Assembly: GCA_002404895.1 (NCBI GenBank)
Contig: DHKO01000047.1
Location: 1 to 26,230, forward strand
Reading direction: 5' to 3'
Source of the DNA: Treponema sp. UBA4692
Lineage (GTDB): Bacteria; Spirochaetota; Spirochaetia; Treponematales; Treponemataceae
Length of the DNA: 26,230 nucleotides
A program made the translations under genes and the position numbers. Below the pieces are notes generated by a model. It saw only the letters and a list, made by a program, of their open reading frames with translations. It ran no database searches and was not told where the DNA came from. The first letter of the stretch is position 1, and each line of letters opens with the position of its first letter. Below are positions 15,485 through 24,193 of the stretch, piece after piece.

Positions 15485-17560
15485 TTACACTTTGAAAGAA
15501 TCAATTTGGCTTCCAATCTGGCTGATTGAGTCTTTCATTCTTTCAGAAACCGCATCCAAGTTGCTTCCAGTTGTCCTGATTTTGTTCGCGCTAAGGCTCA
15601 CTGCCGCAACGCTGTCTTTCATAACGCCGGTCGCATCTTTCAAAAGGCGGACTTGGTCAAGAATCTGCTTGTTTCCAGCCGACATTTCAGAGCTTGCATT
15701 CTTGACTTCGGCAGTGCTGTCGCTCATATTGTGCAGAGCCTCGACAATCTGCTTTGAGCCTTCCTGCTGCTCTTCCATCGCGTTCTTAATCTGGCGCACA
15801 ATCTGGTCTGTCTCCTTGATTGACTCGGAAACAGAATTGAACGTGCGGCTTGTCTCTTCTGATGTGGCAACAACGGTTTCAATCGAATTCTTGATTTTTC
15901 CAAGCTGCTCGCCGATTGTCTTTGACTGCGCAGAAGATGTCTCAGAAAGTTTTCTGATTTCATCAGCGACAACTGAGAATCCTTTTCCGGCTTCGCCCGC
16001 GTGCGCTGCCTCAATCGCAGCGTTCATCGCAAGAAGATTTGTCTGCTCCGCGATAGAAGCGATTGCCGCGTTTGCTTCCTGAAGCATCGCCGACTGGTTC
16101 TTAATCTCGTTGATTCGCTCGTTCATCTCGCCCTGCTTTGCACTTCCATCATGCGCCTTGACTTCAAGCTCGTCAAAAGAAGCGGCCATTTTCTCAACGC
16201 TCTGGTTTACGCTTGAAATATTTCCAATCATCTCCTCAACGGCAGAAGAAGCCTCCGCAACGCCAGTCGACTGAGTGTCAATCATATGCTCCAGAGAAGA
16301 AATGTTCGAAGCAATCTCATTTACAGCACCGGCAGTCTCGTCAACAGAAGCCGCCTGATTTCCAATCTGGCAGTTTACGCTTTCAATGCTTGAAAGAATT
16401 TCTGAAATTGAGTCCGAGTTCTCGTCAATTCCCCTGTGCAAATCCTCGCCTGAAAGAGAAAGATTCTCCCTTGACTCCTTGACCTGCTGCATAATCGAAT
16501 GAAGCTTCGCAACAAAAATATTGAATGAATTTGAGCAAGAGCCAATCTCGTCATTTTTCTTCGCCGCGACGCGCTTTGTCAAGTCAGCGTTTCCAGAAGC
16601 GATTTCATTAAGGTTCTCGTTCAAAATTCTAAGCGGCTTCAACATTCTTGAAACGCTCACAGCCGATGTCGCAATCAGGACGAGCGCGATTATAATTACA
16701 AAAATATCCATTGTGAGCGCGAGAGAATTTGCAATTCCGTAAACCTGCGAATACGGAATCAAAATTGCGAACGACCAGTCAGTTCCCTTTACAGGAGTGT
16801 AAACCGCAAGCTGCTTTCCATATGAATTGCTTATCCATTCTGTGCCAGATTCTCCCGAAGTCATCTTGGCTGCGATTTTTTCCATTCCAAGAGAGCGTTC
16901 TGTCGAAATTTTTGACTTCATGACAAGAGAGCTGTCGTTCTTGTAAGACATAACTGTTCCGTCTCCGCTCACAAGAGTCGCAAATCCGCTTTCTCCAACC
17001 TGAATCGCGTCAACAGCCTTTGCAAGCGTCTCATGATTTATCGCGCCTGCAAAAAATCCTATTCTCTGCTTTTTTATGCTTATAGCTTTGCAAACATAAT
17101 ATCTTGAATCTGAAACATTATTGCCGATTACGTTGCTAACGTACTGATTCAAGTCTCCGCCCTTCATTTTCTGGAAATACTCTGTCCTTGAAGCGTCAAA
17201 AACCTCGCCGTCATCAGAATAAGCCATTCCAGATTCATAATCGCAGTAAATAATAGAAGAAAAATCGCTTCCCCTAGCTTTTCTGTGCGCAACGAGCCAT
17301 TCCGCCAAAGTCTCAACGTCAGTATAAGAATTGACCGCATCCGATGTGGTGTAAAGCCTAAGCTGCTGCATAAATTTGCTGTTTCTATGAACCAAAGCAG
17401 TTGAATAGCCTTTCGCAATCTCAGTTGTGGAAGTTATATAAGTTTCCCTCATTCCCTTGCGCATCATCCGCACAGTAACAACAGTCAAAACCGTAAAAAA
17501 CAAAACAATTTCAATGCCGAGCCGTAAAACAAAAGCAAAAGTCAGACTTTTCTTTTTCAT
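15485..17560 (-). CDS. Methyl-accepting chemotaxis protein
   Basis: 691 aa from the ATG at 17560, with GGAG 7 nt upstream; an in-frame TTG at 17572 overlaps that site and is rejected. TM1 is about residues 8-28. The periplasmic part (about 30-285) looks like a double-Cache sensor (YCDYESGMAYSDDGE, YYVCKAISIKKQRIGFFAGA, YTPVKGTDWSFAILIPYSQV). TM2 (about 287-307) is followed by a HAMP domain. The signalling domain has the family hairpin tip EQTNLLAMNAAIEAAHAGE and GKGFSVVADEIRKLSE. The protein ends in QIGSQIDSFKV without a CheR-docking pentapeptide. It signals to CheA/CheW to control the flagella; the ligand is unknown. Its transcription converges on the cyclase gene. Confidence 0.95.
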   Translation of the reverse strand: MKKKSLTFAFVLRLGIEIVLFFTVLTVVTVRMMRKGMRETYITSTTEIAKGYSTALVHRNSKFMQQLRLYTTSDAVNSYTDVETLAEWLVAHRKARGSDFSSIIYCDYESGMAYSDDGEVFDASRTEYFQKMKGGDLNQYVSNVIGNNVSDSRYYVCKAISIKKQRIGFFAGAINHETLAKAVDAIQVGESGFATLVSGDGTVMSYKNDSSLVMKSKISTERSLGMEKIAAKMTSGESGTEWISNSYGKQLAVYTPVKGTDWSFAILIPYSQVYGIANSLALTMDIFVIIIALVLIATSAVSVSRMLKPLRILNENLNEIASGNADLTKRVAAKKNDEIGSCSNSFNIFVAKLHSIMQQVKESRENLSLSGEDLHRGIDENSDSISEILSSIESVNCQIGNQAASVDETAGAVNEIASNISSLEHMIDTQSTGVAEASSAVEEMIGNISSVNQSVEKMAASFDELEVKAHDGSAKQGEMNERINEIKNQSAMLQEANAAIASIAEQTNLLAMNAAIEAAHAGEAGKGFSVVADEIRKLSETSSAQSKTIGEQLGKIKNSIETVVATSEETSRTFNSVSESIKETDQIVRQIKNAMEEQQEGSKQIVEALHNMSDSTAEVKNASSEMSAGNKQILDQVRLLKDATGVMKDSVAAVSLSANKIRTTGSNLDAVSERMKDSISQIGSQIDSFKV

Positions 17561-17639
17561 CACAATCTCCAAATTTAAAACTAAATTAAAACTATTTTAA
17601 CAAAATTTTTACAAAATGGACACTAAGAGTAATTTTATA

Positions 17640-17690
17640 AAATAAAAAAGAGGAAAAGACACCTTAAAAAGGTTTCTTTTCCTCTTTCAA
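17640..17690 (-). terminator. Terminator of the flagellar operon
   Basis: On the minus strand AAAGAGGAAAAGA pairs with TCTTTTCCTCTTT, followed by a T-rich tail, about 30 bp after the flgJ-like stop. Confidence 0.85.
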
Positions 17691-17719
17691 ACTCTTTTTC
17701 TTCCAAATTTTCGCTTTTA

Positions 17720-18247
17720 TTAAGCTTCTGTTCCCTGGCTAAGCTGCAAATACATCTGGTCTGCCAAGCCGAATCCCGCGTTCTTTGTCATCATTGTCGC
17801 GTATTCGTCGTAAAGCATATCCTCGTACATTTTCTGCGCGTATTTGCCCTCGCCGTTCGCTTTTATGACTGTTTTCCGCATTGAAGAAAGCATATTTTTC
17901 ACGATGTAAGATTCAAGCTCAAGAGATTTTTCATAAAGCGCGGAAGTTCTGTCGATTGTTTTCGCTTTTACATTCGGATTCGCCTGATTTGCAGCCGCTC
18001 CGCGCGGAAGAGAGCGCTTGTCCGCCTCGCTCGTGAAAGCTCCCTTAAAACCTGAAGTGTAGTCGCCATTGAGCCTGCCGTCATAAGAAACTTTTTCGGA
18101 AGCCACATTCATTCCGACTCCGCTTTTCGCTTCTTTTCCTTTCAGCTCCGACAAAAGCTCGTCGAATTTTCCTTTTTCAGAAGAAAGCTGCGCGCTCACT
18201 AATGCGCCCTGCCCGTTTGTTATTGAACTGATTCCGCCGACTGTCAT
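17720..18247 (-). CDS. flgJ: FlgJ-like flagellar rod-binding protein
   Basis: 175 aa from the ATG at 18247 (MTVGGISSITNGQG), with AGGAG 7 nt upstream; the in-frame codon at 18271 lies upstream of that site. The C-terminal 70 residues match the rod-binding domain (LESYIVKNMLSSMRKTV...YEDMLYDEYATMMTKNAGFGLADQMYLQL). The muramidase domain of enteric FlgJ is absent, as usual in spirochaetes. The middle is polar and variable. It should act as a rod-capping/assembly scaffold in the periplasm. Third gene of flgF-flgG-flgJ. Confidence 0.88.
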   Translation of the reverse strand: MTVGGISSITNGQGALVSAQLSSEKGKFDELLSELKGKEAKSGVGMNVASEKVSYDGRLNGDYTSGFKGAFTSEADKRSLPRGAAANQANPNVKAKTIDRTSALYEKSLELESYIVKNMLSSMRKTVIKANGEGKYAQKMYEDMLYDEYATMMTKNAGFGLADQMYLQLSQGTEA

Positions 18248-18348
18248 AATTTTCTCCTGAAATAAAAGCAATTAAGAATCAAAAATGCGCAATGCAAACT
18301 TTCTAATTCTTAACCGTGAATTGTGCATTTTTTATTTTCAACTAAAAA

Positions 18349-19143
18349 TTACCTTTTAAGATTCACCGCAGTGGAAAGCATTGAGTCTGTTGTCTGAATC
18401 GCCTTTGAGTTGAACTCGTATGCACGCTGCGCCACAATCATCTGGACCATCTCGTTCACAACAGAAACGTTAGACATTTCAACAAATTTGTGCTTTGTTA
18501 CGCCGAATCCTTCGAAGCCCGGCCGTCCTGCAATTGCGTCTCCAGAAGCGTTCGTAACTTTATAAAGATTGTCTCCCAAAGCCTCAAGTCCGGCATTGTT
18601 CGGAAAACGGTAAAGCTCAAGCTGCGCAACATCAACCGGGTCGTCCTGGCCGAAAATCTTGACAGAGACGCGTCCTGTGTCGTCAATTGCAAGCGAATGA
18701 ATATCGAATCCGTCCGGCATGATTACTTCCGGCATTACGCGAAGTCCGTTTGAATTTACAAGCTGGCCGTTCATATCGATTTTAAAAGAGCCGTCGCGAG
18801 TGTAAGCGTAGCTTCCGTCGTACTGCTGAACGCGGAAAAATCCGTCGCCAACAACCGCAACATCAGTGTCAACGCCAGTGTTCTGCAAAGAGCCTTGCGA
18901 GAAAATTCTTTGTGTCGCCGCGACTTTTGTTCCCGCTCCCTGCTGAATTCCTACAGGAGTTACGGTGTCTTCTGTGGCTGGAGTTCCGGCGAGTTTCACG
19001 TTTTGATACATCAAATCCTCAAATTCAACGCGCTGCTGCTTGAATCCAGTCGTGTTCACGTTTGAAAGATTGTTGGAAATTGTGTCCAGATTTGACTGCT
19101 GGCCGTTCATTCCTGTTGCTGCTGTCCAAAGACTTCTTACCAT
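18349..19143 (-). CDS. flgG: Flagellar distal rod protein FlgG
   Basis: 264 aa, the usual length. The N-terminal rod signature reads MVRSLWTAATGMNGQQSNLD followed by TISNNLSNVNTTGFK. The central part has GDGFFRVQ and YAYTRDGSFKID. The C-terminal helix is VVNEMVQMIVAQRAYEFNSK and TTDSMLSTAVNLKR, which forms the coiled core with the N-terminus. FlgG builds the distal rod of the periplasmic flagellum. It follows flgF by 52 bp and is followed by the flgJ-like gene. Confidence 0.95.
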   Translation of the reverse strand: MVRSLWTAATGMNGQQSNLDTISNNLSNVNTTGFKQQRVEFEDLMYQNVKLAGTPATEDTVTPVGIQQGAGTKVAATQRIFSQGSLQNTGVDTDVAVVGDGFFRVQQYDGSYAYTRDGSFKIDMNGQLVNSNGLRVMPEVIMPDGFDIHSLAIDDTGRVSVKIFGQDDPVDVAQLELYRFPNNAGLEALGDNLYKVTNASGDAIAGRPGFEGFGVTKHKFVEMSNVSVVNEMVQMIVAQRAYEFNSKAIQTTDSMLSTAVNLKR

Positions 19144-19195
19144 AATTTTGCTCCAATTTGATTATCGGCTTTTTGAGTTTTCGCTTTCACAAAAA

Positions 19196-19990
19196 TCATC
19201 TTGAAAGCGCGACTTTGTTCCAAAGAGTTGACATCATCGAGTCCTCGCTCTGAATCGTTTTCTGGCTCGCCTCGTAAGCGCGGTTCACTTCAATCATCTT
19301 GACCATCTCGTTCACAACGTTCACGTTGCTTGTCTCCATATATCCCTGAAGCATTTTCGGCCGCTCCATTCCTTCCGCGATGTAGGCATCGCCTGAAATG
19401 TCGTTTGAAGACCAGAGACTGTTTCCCATTTTTTTAAGGCAACGCTCGTTATCGAATCTCACGACTTTGATTCTGTCGATGACCTCGTTGTCTTTTGTTG
19501 CAACAATTCCGTCCTCGTTCACAATGAATTTGTCGTCCTCAACGTGAATTTCGCCTTTCTCACCCAAAAGCGGGTATCCGTCTTTCGTGAGCAAAATTCC
19601 TTCTTTTCCGAGAATAAAATTTCCGTTTCTTGTGTAGCGTTCGCCGTTCGGAGTCTCAACCGCAAAAAATCCCTGCCCGCTCAAAGCAAAATCCGTTGAA
19701 GTGTCTGTCAAGCGGAAAGAGCCTTGCTCAAATTCTGTGTAATTTTCGTTTGTCTCAACGCCAAGCCCGAGCTTTCCGATGATTGGAGCCGCGTCGCCAG
19801 AGCCGAATGGAGTTTTATAAACGCCGTCAGCCTCAGTTCTCCGCAAAAGCAGCTCAGGAAACGACTTTGAAACAGTCGTGTCGCGCTTAAAGCCTGCCGT
19901 GTCCACATTTGCAAGATTATTTGAAATCGTATCAAGCCTGTTCTGCTGCGCGTTCATTGCGCTAGAGCCAATATACCAGCCGCGAATCAT
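19196..19990 (-). CDS. flgF: Flagellar proximal rod protein FlgF (FlgG paralogue)
   Basis: 264 aa from the ATG at 19990 (MIRGWYIGSSAMNAQQNRLD), with GGAGG 6 nt upstream. The frame is open for another 34 codons upstream to a GTG at 20092, but that part is encoded by a GC-rich repeat element and precedes the ribosome-binding site. It has the rod signature TISNNLANVDTAGFKRDTT, central GQGFFAVETPNGERYTRNG, and the C-terminal core VVNEMVKMIEVNRAYEASQK. Being first in the flgF-flgG pair supports FlgF over FlgG. Rod component of the periplasmic flagellum. Confidence 0.9.
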   Translation of the reverse strand: MIRGWYIGSSAMNAQQNRLDTISNNLANVDTAGFKRDTTVSKSFPELLLRRTEADGVYKTPFGSGDAAPIIGKLGLGVETNENYTEFEQGSFRLTDTSTDFALSGQGFFAVETPNGERYTRNGNFILGKEGILLTKDGYPLLGEKGEIHVEDDKFIVNEDGIVATKDNEVIDRIKVVRFDNERCLKKMGNSLWSSNDISGDAYIAEGMERPKMLQGYMETSNVNVVNEMVKMIEVNRAYEASQKTIQSEDSMMSTLWNKVALSR

Positions 19991-20017
19991 AAATTCCTCC
20001 ATCTCATCTTTTTCAGG

Positions 20018-20110
20018 GCGTTCCCCTCGCTTCGCTCGGGTCGCTACGTTCACGGTTTCATTGCTTCGCAACTCACTTCGTTCGCCGTTCACATCGCTAA
20101 CGCTTCGCTT
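20018..20110. repeat. GC-rich palindromic repeat element upstream of flgF
   Basis: About 90 bp made of short variations on TTCGCT, TCGCTACGTTCACGG and GCCGTTCACATCGCTA, with imperfect hairpins such as CCCTCGCTTCGCTCGGG. It is much richer in G+C than the flanking spacer. It ends about 10 bp before the flgF ribosome-binding site and is open in frame with flgF. It looks like a dispersed intergenic repeat; genome-wide copies cannot be checked here. Confidence 0.5.
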
Positions 20111-20155
20111 AATTCAAGCATCCGTCAAAAAATCAAGAATCAAGCCGCATTTTTA

Positions 20156-20181
20156 TTATCGGAATCTTAAATCAAATCTTA
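20156..20181 (-). promoter_or_regulatory. Weak sigma28-like promoter candidate for flgF operon
   Basis: On the minus strand TAAGATTT, 10 bp, TCCGATAA. This compares with the sigma28 consensus TAAAGTTT-N11-GCCGATAA: 6/8 and 7/8 matches with a one-base-short spacer. It lies upstream of the GC-rich repeat. The rest of 20111-20301 is AT-rich spacer with nothing else recognised. Confidence 0.25.
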
Positions 20182-20301
20182 AAAATGTTTCTTCAATTTT
20201 GAAAAATGTCCAAAAATTTCGCCGTGCCGAATTTATTTCTAAAGCTAAAAAAATATATATTTTCAGGCTAAAAAGGCAGCCATTTTCATTCAACAAATTA
20301 T

Positions 20302-20330
20302 TTGCAATCTTCAATATAAAGGTTTAAAAT
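20302..20330 (+). promoter_or_regulatory. Sigma70 promoter of glgC
   Basis: TTGCAA (20302-20307), 17-bp spacer, TAAAAT (20325-20330). AGGAG follows 8 nt before the ATG at 20369. Confidence 0.65.
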
Positions 20331-20368
20331 AATCTTATTCATAATTTATAAATCTCAGGAGCATCTTT

Positions 20369-21652
20369 ATGGCAAAAAACGAACCACGCGTAATTTCAAT
20401 CATTCTTGGAGGCGGAAAGGGCACAAGACTTTACCCTCTTACAAAAGAACGCTCCAAGCCGGCAGTTCCGTTCGGCGGAAAATACAGAATTGTTGACATT
20501 CCAATTTCAAACTGCATCAATTCCGGATACAACAAAATCTATCTTCTGACACAGTTCAACTCGGCTTCGCTTCATCATCACATCACAAATTCGTATAATT
20601 TCGACCATTTCTCAAAAGGATTTGTCGAAATTCTCGCAGCCGAGCAGACTCTTGAACATTCAGGCTGGTTTGAGGGAACTGCCGACGCCGTAAGAAAAAA
20701 CATGGTTCATTTTAAGTCTCAGAAACCGACGCACTACATCATTCTTTCCGGCGACCAGCTTTACAGAATGGATTTGCGCGCATTCATGAAAAGCCACATC
20801 GAAAGCGGCGCTGACATCACAATCGCCACAACAGCCGTAAACCGCCACGACGCTTCCGGATTTGGAATCATGCAGATTGACAAGAACAACAAAATCACTG
20901 CGTTCCAGGAAAAGCCTGCTCCTGAAAAAGACATTTCCGACTGGAAAATTCCTGAAAGCTCAAGAGGCGACTTGCCGCCTGAAAAAGAATATCTCGCTTC
21001 AATGGGAATTTACATTTTCAATGCGGAAACAATGGAAGAATGTCTTGACAACGACTTCACAGACTTTGGAAAGGAAATAATTCCGCAGTCAATCAAGTCA
21101 AAAAAAGTCAACTCATACATTTTTGACGGCTACTGGGAAGACATCGGAACAATCAAGAGCTTCTACGATGCGACTCTCGACCTCACAGACTACGACCCGG
21201 CATTCGACTTCTACGATGCGGACGAGCCAATCTTCACGCATATGCGCTTCTTGCCGCCTTCAAAAATCAACGGAGCTGACATTGAAAACAGCATAACATC
21301 CGAAGGCTGCATTATCTCAAAGGCAAAGCTTAAACGCTGCGTAATCGGCGTGCGCTCAATAATCGAGAACGGCTCAGAGCTTGACGGAGTAATCACAATG
21401 GGCGCGGATTTCTACGAGAACAAGGAAACAAAGGCTGAAAACGAGAAAAAAGGCAAGCCGAATCTTGGAATCGGAAAAAACTGCAAAATCGCAAAAACGA
21501 TTATCGACAAGAACGCCTCAATCGGAGACAACTGCCGAATCAACGTTGACGGAAAAACTTATCCTGACGGCGACCACGGTCTCTTCTACAGCACAGACGG
21601 AATTATCGTAATCAGAAAAGGCGTTGTGATTCCAGCAGGAACTATAATCTAA
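20369..21652 (+). CDS. glgC: Glucose-1-phosphate adenylyltransferase (ADP-glucose pyrophosphorylase)
   Basis: 427 aa, the family length. The N-terminal nucleotidyltransferase domain opens with ILGGGKGTRLYPLTKERSKP and continues FGGKYRIVDIPISNCINSG. HYIILSGDQLYRMD is the nucleotide/metal region, and FGIMQIDKNNKITAFQEKP and YLASMGIYIFNAE are sugar-binding parts. SYIFDGYWEDIGTIKSFYDA is typical of GlgC. The C-terminal left-handed beta-helix (about 300-425) serves allostery and oligomerisation. It makes ADP-glucose, the donor for glycogen synthesis, pointing to a saccharolytic lifestyle with storage polymer. It has its own promoter and terminator; no other glg gene is in the window. Confidence 0.97.
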   Translation: MAKNEPRVISIILGGGKGTRLYPLTKERSKPAVPFGGKYRIVDIPISNCINSGYNKIYLLTQFNSASLHHHITNSYNFDHFSKGFVEILAAEQTLEHSGWFEGTADAVRKNMVHFKSQKPTHYIILSGDQLYRMDLRAFMKSHIESGADITIATTAVNRHDASGFGIMQIDKNNKITAFQEKPAPEKDISDWKIPESSRGDLPPEKEYLASMGIYIFNAETMEECLDNDFTDFGKEIIPQSIKSKKVNSYIFDGYWEDIGTIKSFYDATLDLTDYDPAFDFYDADEPIFTHMRFLPPSKINGADIENSITSEGCIISKAKLKRCVIGVRSIIENGSELDGVITMGADFYENKETKAENEKKGKPNLGIGKNCKIAKTIIDKNASIGDNCRINVDGKTYPDGDHGLFYSTDGIIVIRKGVVIPAGTII

Positions 21653-21660
21653 GAAAAATA

Positions 21661-21717
21661 AAAAAGCAGGAATGTTCTTGAAGAACAGAAAACTTTCACG
21701 GACATTCTTGCTTTATT
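21661..21717 (+). terminator. Hairpin terminator after glgC
   Basis: AAAGCAGGAATGT (21663-21675) pairs with ACATTCTTGCTTT (21702-21714), with one G-U pair. The following T-tract is short, so the efficiency is uncertain. Confidence 0.6.
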
Positions 21718-21753
21718 TGCAAAATCAACAGTTTTGTTTTTCAAGGAAAGAAT

Positions 21754-22173
21754 ATGCCAGAGTCAATGTACGACAAACTTGGAGACTTGTTAAATGCCGC
21801 CCTTGACTCTGGCTTTATTCTGGAAGAAAAAAAACGCGGAGTTTCCGCTAGCAGCGCAGAAAAACCGGAAGAAGAAAACAAAAGTCCAAAAGAAGAAAAA
21901 TATGAAAATCCGAAAAAAGAAAGTTTTCAAAAAGAAAATCTGCAAAATAAAAAAGCTTTTATTCCAGAAAACGTAAAAAAGGCTCTTTCAAAGATTCAAA
22001 TTCCAGAAGAAAGCGATTTTGAATCCGCAAAGAAAATCTACCGTGAAAAACTTAAACTCTATCATCCTGACAGACGAAACGACAATCCAGTTCTGCAAAA
22101 AGTCGCAAAAGAAAAAACCGAGCAGCTTTTAGCAAGCTGGAAAATCATAGAAAATTATTTTAAGAATTTGTGA
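21754..22173 (+). CDS. Small J-domain protein (DnaJ-like)
   Basis: 139 aa. The N-terminal 25 residues (SMYDKLGDLLNAALDSGFI) are followed by a Lys/Glu-rich linker (about 30-70). A C-terminal J domain follows with the catalytic HPD tripeptide in LKLYHPDRRNDNPVLQ. J domains stimulate the ATPase of DnaK. The placement of the domain at the C-terminus, and the absence of a G/F region and zinc domain, make this a specialised co-chaperone, not general DnaJ. AAGGAAAG lies upstream of the ATG. The client is unknown. The 180 bp after its stop hold nothing recognisable. Confidence 0.8.
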   Translation: MPESMYDKLGDLLNAALDSGFILEEKKRGVSASSAEKPEEENKSPKEEKYENPKKESFQKENLQNKKAFIPENVKKALSKIQIPEESDFESAKKIYREKLKLYHPDRRNDNPVLQKVAKEKTEQLLASWKIIENYFKNL

Positions 22174-22355
22174 AAAAATAGACATCGTAACAAAAGAACG
22201 AAACCTGCTAAAAATTTCTGTGAGGAAACGCAAAAAATCTGGCAAAAATCGCCTGCTGCCTTGCAATCATAAAACCTTAGAAACCGACATTTATCACCGC
22301 AAAAAGTCGCTTATTGCCACTCGCCTAAAAAAATGCTGCGTTTTCCTGCAAAAAA

Positions 22356-23069
22356 CTAAAAATCCATGTCCAAGACCATCTGAACTTCCGTTGTCGAGCG
22401 GTTAAGCTCCATCGCAATCTCCTCAACAGAATGTCCGACGAGATTCAAATCATGCACAAGCTCCCTGAAACTTTTTTTCTGCTCGATTGGAGAATCCGAA
22501 TAAGCGACATCAGGACCGACGACAGGCACTTTTTTCACAGGAACATTCTCTTTTTCAACGGAAAAAACCGTTCCAGAATCGGAAACAATCTCGCCGCCGT
22601 GCAAATTCTGAGGAATCTGGTCAAAAAGCTCCGCCTGATTTTGACTCACATAGCGGCTTCCAGCAGGAGTAACTTCATAAGAATCATTTGAGTGCGAAAT
22701 TTTCGCGTTTTTCTTGTATTTCACCGCAAGAGACTGCTTGTAATTTCCGCCAGAACGCGGCAAAGAAACGTTCTCAATTTTCTGCTGAAAAACAGCAAGA
22801 TTTTTCTGCTTTTCAAGCTCCGCCTGAGCAAAAGAAAGATGCCGGTCTGCTTCCGCCACAACCGCGCGAAGCTGCTTTATTCTGTCTTCGATTATGTCGA
22901 TGTTTCTTCCCGCATTTCGGTTCACATCGGCAATCATTCTGTCAAGCTCCTCCCTTGTTGACTCCAAAATCTCATCTGTCGAGAAAAATTTCTTGTATTT
23001 TGAAAGAAAAAATATCCAGAGAACAATATTCAATATGCAAAAAAAAGAACTGACCAAAGCTAAAAGCAT
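22356..23069 (-). CDS. Membrane-anchored coiled-coil protein with C-terminal HTH-like motif
   Basis: 237 aa. One N-terminal transmembrane helix (3-22, LALVSSFFCILNIVLWIFFL) is followed by a cytoplasmic coiled coil (about 35-100, EELDRMIADVNRNAGRNIDI onward) and a polar linker. The last 40 residues (FRELVHDLNLVGHSVEEIAM, then ELNRSTTEVQMVLDM) look like the short helical, HTH-like end of SwrB/DUF6115-type proteins found beside flagellar genes. That likeness is by eye only. It follows the 23083-23412 gene by 13 bp, so they form an operon. A role in flagellar assembly or localisation is an inference from context. Confidence 0.6.
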   Translation of the reverse strand: MLLALVSSFFCILNIVLWIFFLSKYKKFFSTDEILESTREELDRMIADVNRNAGRNIDIIEDRIKQLRAVVAEADRHLSFAQAELEKQKNLAVFQQKIENVSLPRSGGNYKQSLAVKYKKNAKISHSNDSYEVTPAGSRYVSQNQAELFDQIPQNLHGGEIVSDSGTVFSVEKENVPVKKVPVVGPDVAYSDSPIEQKKSFRELVHDLNLVGHSVEEIAMELNRSTTEVQMVLDMDF

Positions 23070-23082
23070 TTCTATCTCTCAA

Positions 23083-23412
23083 TTATCTTTCGATGTTTAT
23101 GTGCTGCCCTAAGTACGGCTCGCGAACTTCAGAGGATTTTTTCTGCGGCTCTTCTTCATTGCCATCGCTTCTGCTTTTCTTGTTCTGCGCATAAGACTGC
23201 CCCTGATGGCCTTCATCGCTGATTATGCCGGATTTTGCCTCGTTGTCGGCGGCTTTATGCACCGACTTAGCCTTTTCCGCATTTTGACGGACAACTTCAG
23301 ACTCCTGAAGCTGCAGGGCAAGCTGCGCTCCCTGCTGCTGATTAGAAGCGATACGAGCAACATTATTCATATTCGCATACATTGTCTGCAAATCAATCGG
23401 AGCTATACCCAT
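23083..23412 (-). CDS. Conserved small hydrophilic protein, function unknown
   Basis: 109 aa from the ATG at 23412. The first 35 residues (GIAPIDLQTMYANMNNVARI, then ASNQQQGAQLALQL) are Gln/Asn-rich and probably helical. The rest is Lys/Glu/Ser-rich and disordered, ending in EPYLGQHINIER. No signal peptide or membrane helix. I believe similar small proteins lie near flagellar rod genes in other treponemes, but this is from memory. No ribosome-binding site is visible; the upstream 123 bp are very AT-rich with repeated TATAGT and TATGCACAT motifs. First gene of a two-gene operon. Confidence 0.7.
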   Translation of the reverse strand: MGIAPIDLQTMYANMNNVARIASNQQQGAQLALQLQESEVVRQNAEKAKSVHKAADNEAKSGIISDEGHQGQSYAQNKKSRSDGNEEEPQKKSSEVREPYLGQHINIER

Positions 23413-23535
23413 AATATTTTAATATTTATCCATAGTTTTAGATAGTTATACTATAATTTTACACTATAAACAGTAAAAATCAACTCTATGTATATTTATT
23501 CATAGTTATATTTATGCACATTTCTATGCACATAA

Positions 23536-24192
23536 TCATTCTCTGAATTTATCCTCATCAAGAGATTTTCTGTACTTGAACAAAAGCTCATTTGTAGTCT
23601 TGCAGTTGTTCCTATTTCTTGCATTGCGGAGCTTCTTTGTAACCGTATTTTTGTTGTAAAAGTCAATCTCTTTCTGCTGTTTGCCAGCAATAAGCTCGTC
23701 AAGAATCCTTATCTCTCCGTCTGTCAGGTCAAGGGCGACTTTTTGATGGTTTATATAAAAATATAGAACATACCATAAGCAGCAGGAAAGCAGATGAATC
23801 GCAATATGGCTTATCTCGCATTTCTGGCAAATCAAAGCCGCCGTTTCATTTACTGCGTACACACAAAGCAGAATATATTTATTTCTATGCACAAGAATAC
23901 AGGACATCAGCAGGCAAAAAAAGCCTGTGTAATTATTGAATGTGTTAAGATAGCTTGCCACAATGGAAAACAAAATAAGCATAATATAGACGGCTTTCCG
24001 GCCAAAGAAAATTGTGCATGGCACAACGAAAAAGAAAAACACAAGCCTTACAAGACAGTTATAGTTGAATCCTGACAGAACAAATTGGTATGAATGAAAA
24101 AACGCAAGAGCAAGACTTGCTGCACAAACAACCAGCCTGAATTTGTCTTCTGCAAACAATTTTAATCGTCTTATTGGAATACTAAAAACCAT
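23536..24192 (-). CDS. Six-TM membrane protein with LuxR-like C-terminal HTH
   Basis: 218 aa from the ATG at 24192; an in-frame ATG at 24252 would add 20 residues. About six hydrophobic helices fill residues 15-150. The last 60 residues (DLTDGEIRILDELIAGKQQK, EIDFYNKNTVTKKLRNARNR) have the LuxR/GerE pattern: L-T-x-x-E-x-x-IL, KEI, TV...N. It is probably a membrane-bound transcription regulator, with its ligand and targets unknown. A run of nine G (minus strand) ends one base before the ATG. TATAAT lies 8 bp upstream of that run. If translation begins at 24252, the run is coding (Leu-Gly-Gly-Gly) and slippage would shift the frame. The gene lies 20 bp beyond the end of the recombinase frame, in the same orientation. 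It ends with TGA. Confidence 0.7.
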   Translation of the reverse strand: MVFSIPIRRLKLFAEDKFRLVVCAASLALAFFHSYQFVLSGFNYNCLVRLVFFFFVVPCTIFFGRKAVYIMLILFSIVASYLNTFNNYTGFFCLLMSCILVHRNKYILLCVYAVNETAALICQKCEISHIAIHLLSCCLWYVLYFYINHQKVALDLTDGEIRILDELIAGKQQKEIDFYNKNTVTKKLRNARNRNNCKTTNELLFKYRKSLDEDKFRE

Positions 24193-24193
24193 A

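Noticed and set aside
15281..15529. Possible 82-aa gene in the gap before the chemotaxis receptor gene
   Set aside because: It runs through the convergent terminator and into the receptor gene's 3' end, with no ribosome-binding site and no domain-like sequence.
22220..22405. Small basic frame after the J-domain gene
   Set aside because: It has no good start region, overlaps the end of the opposing gene and has a low-complexity composition.
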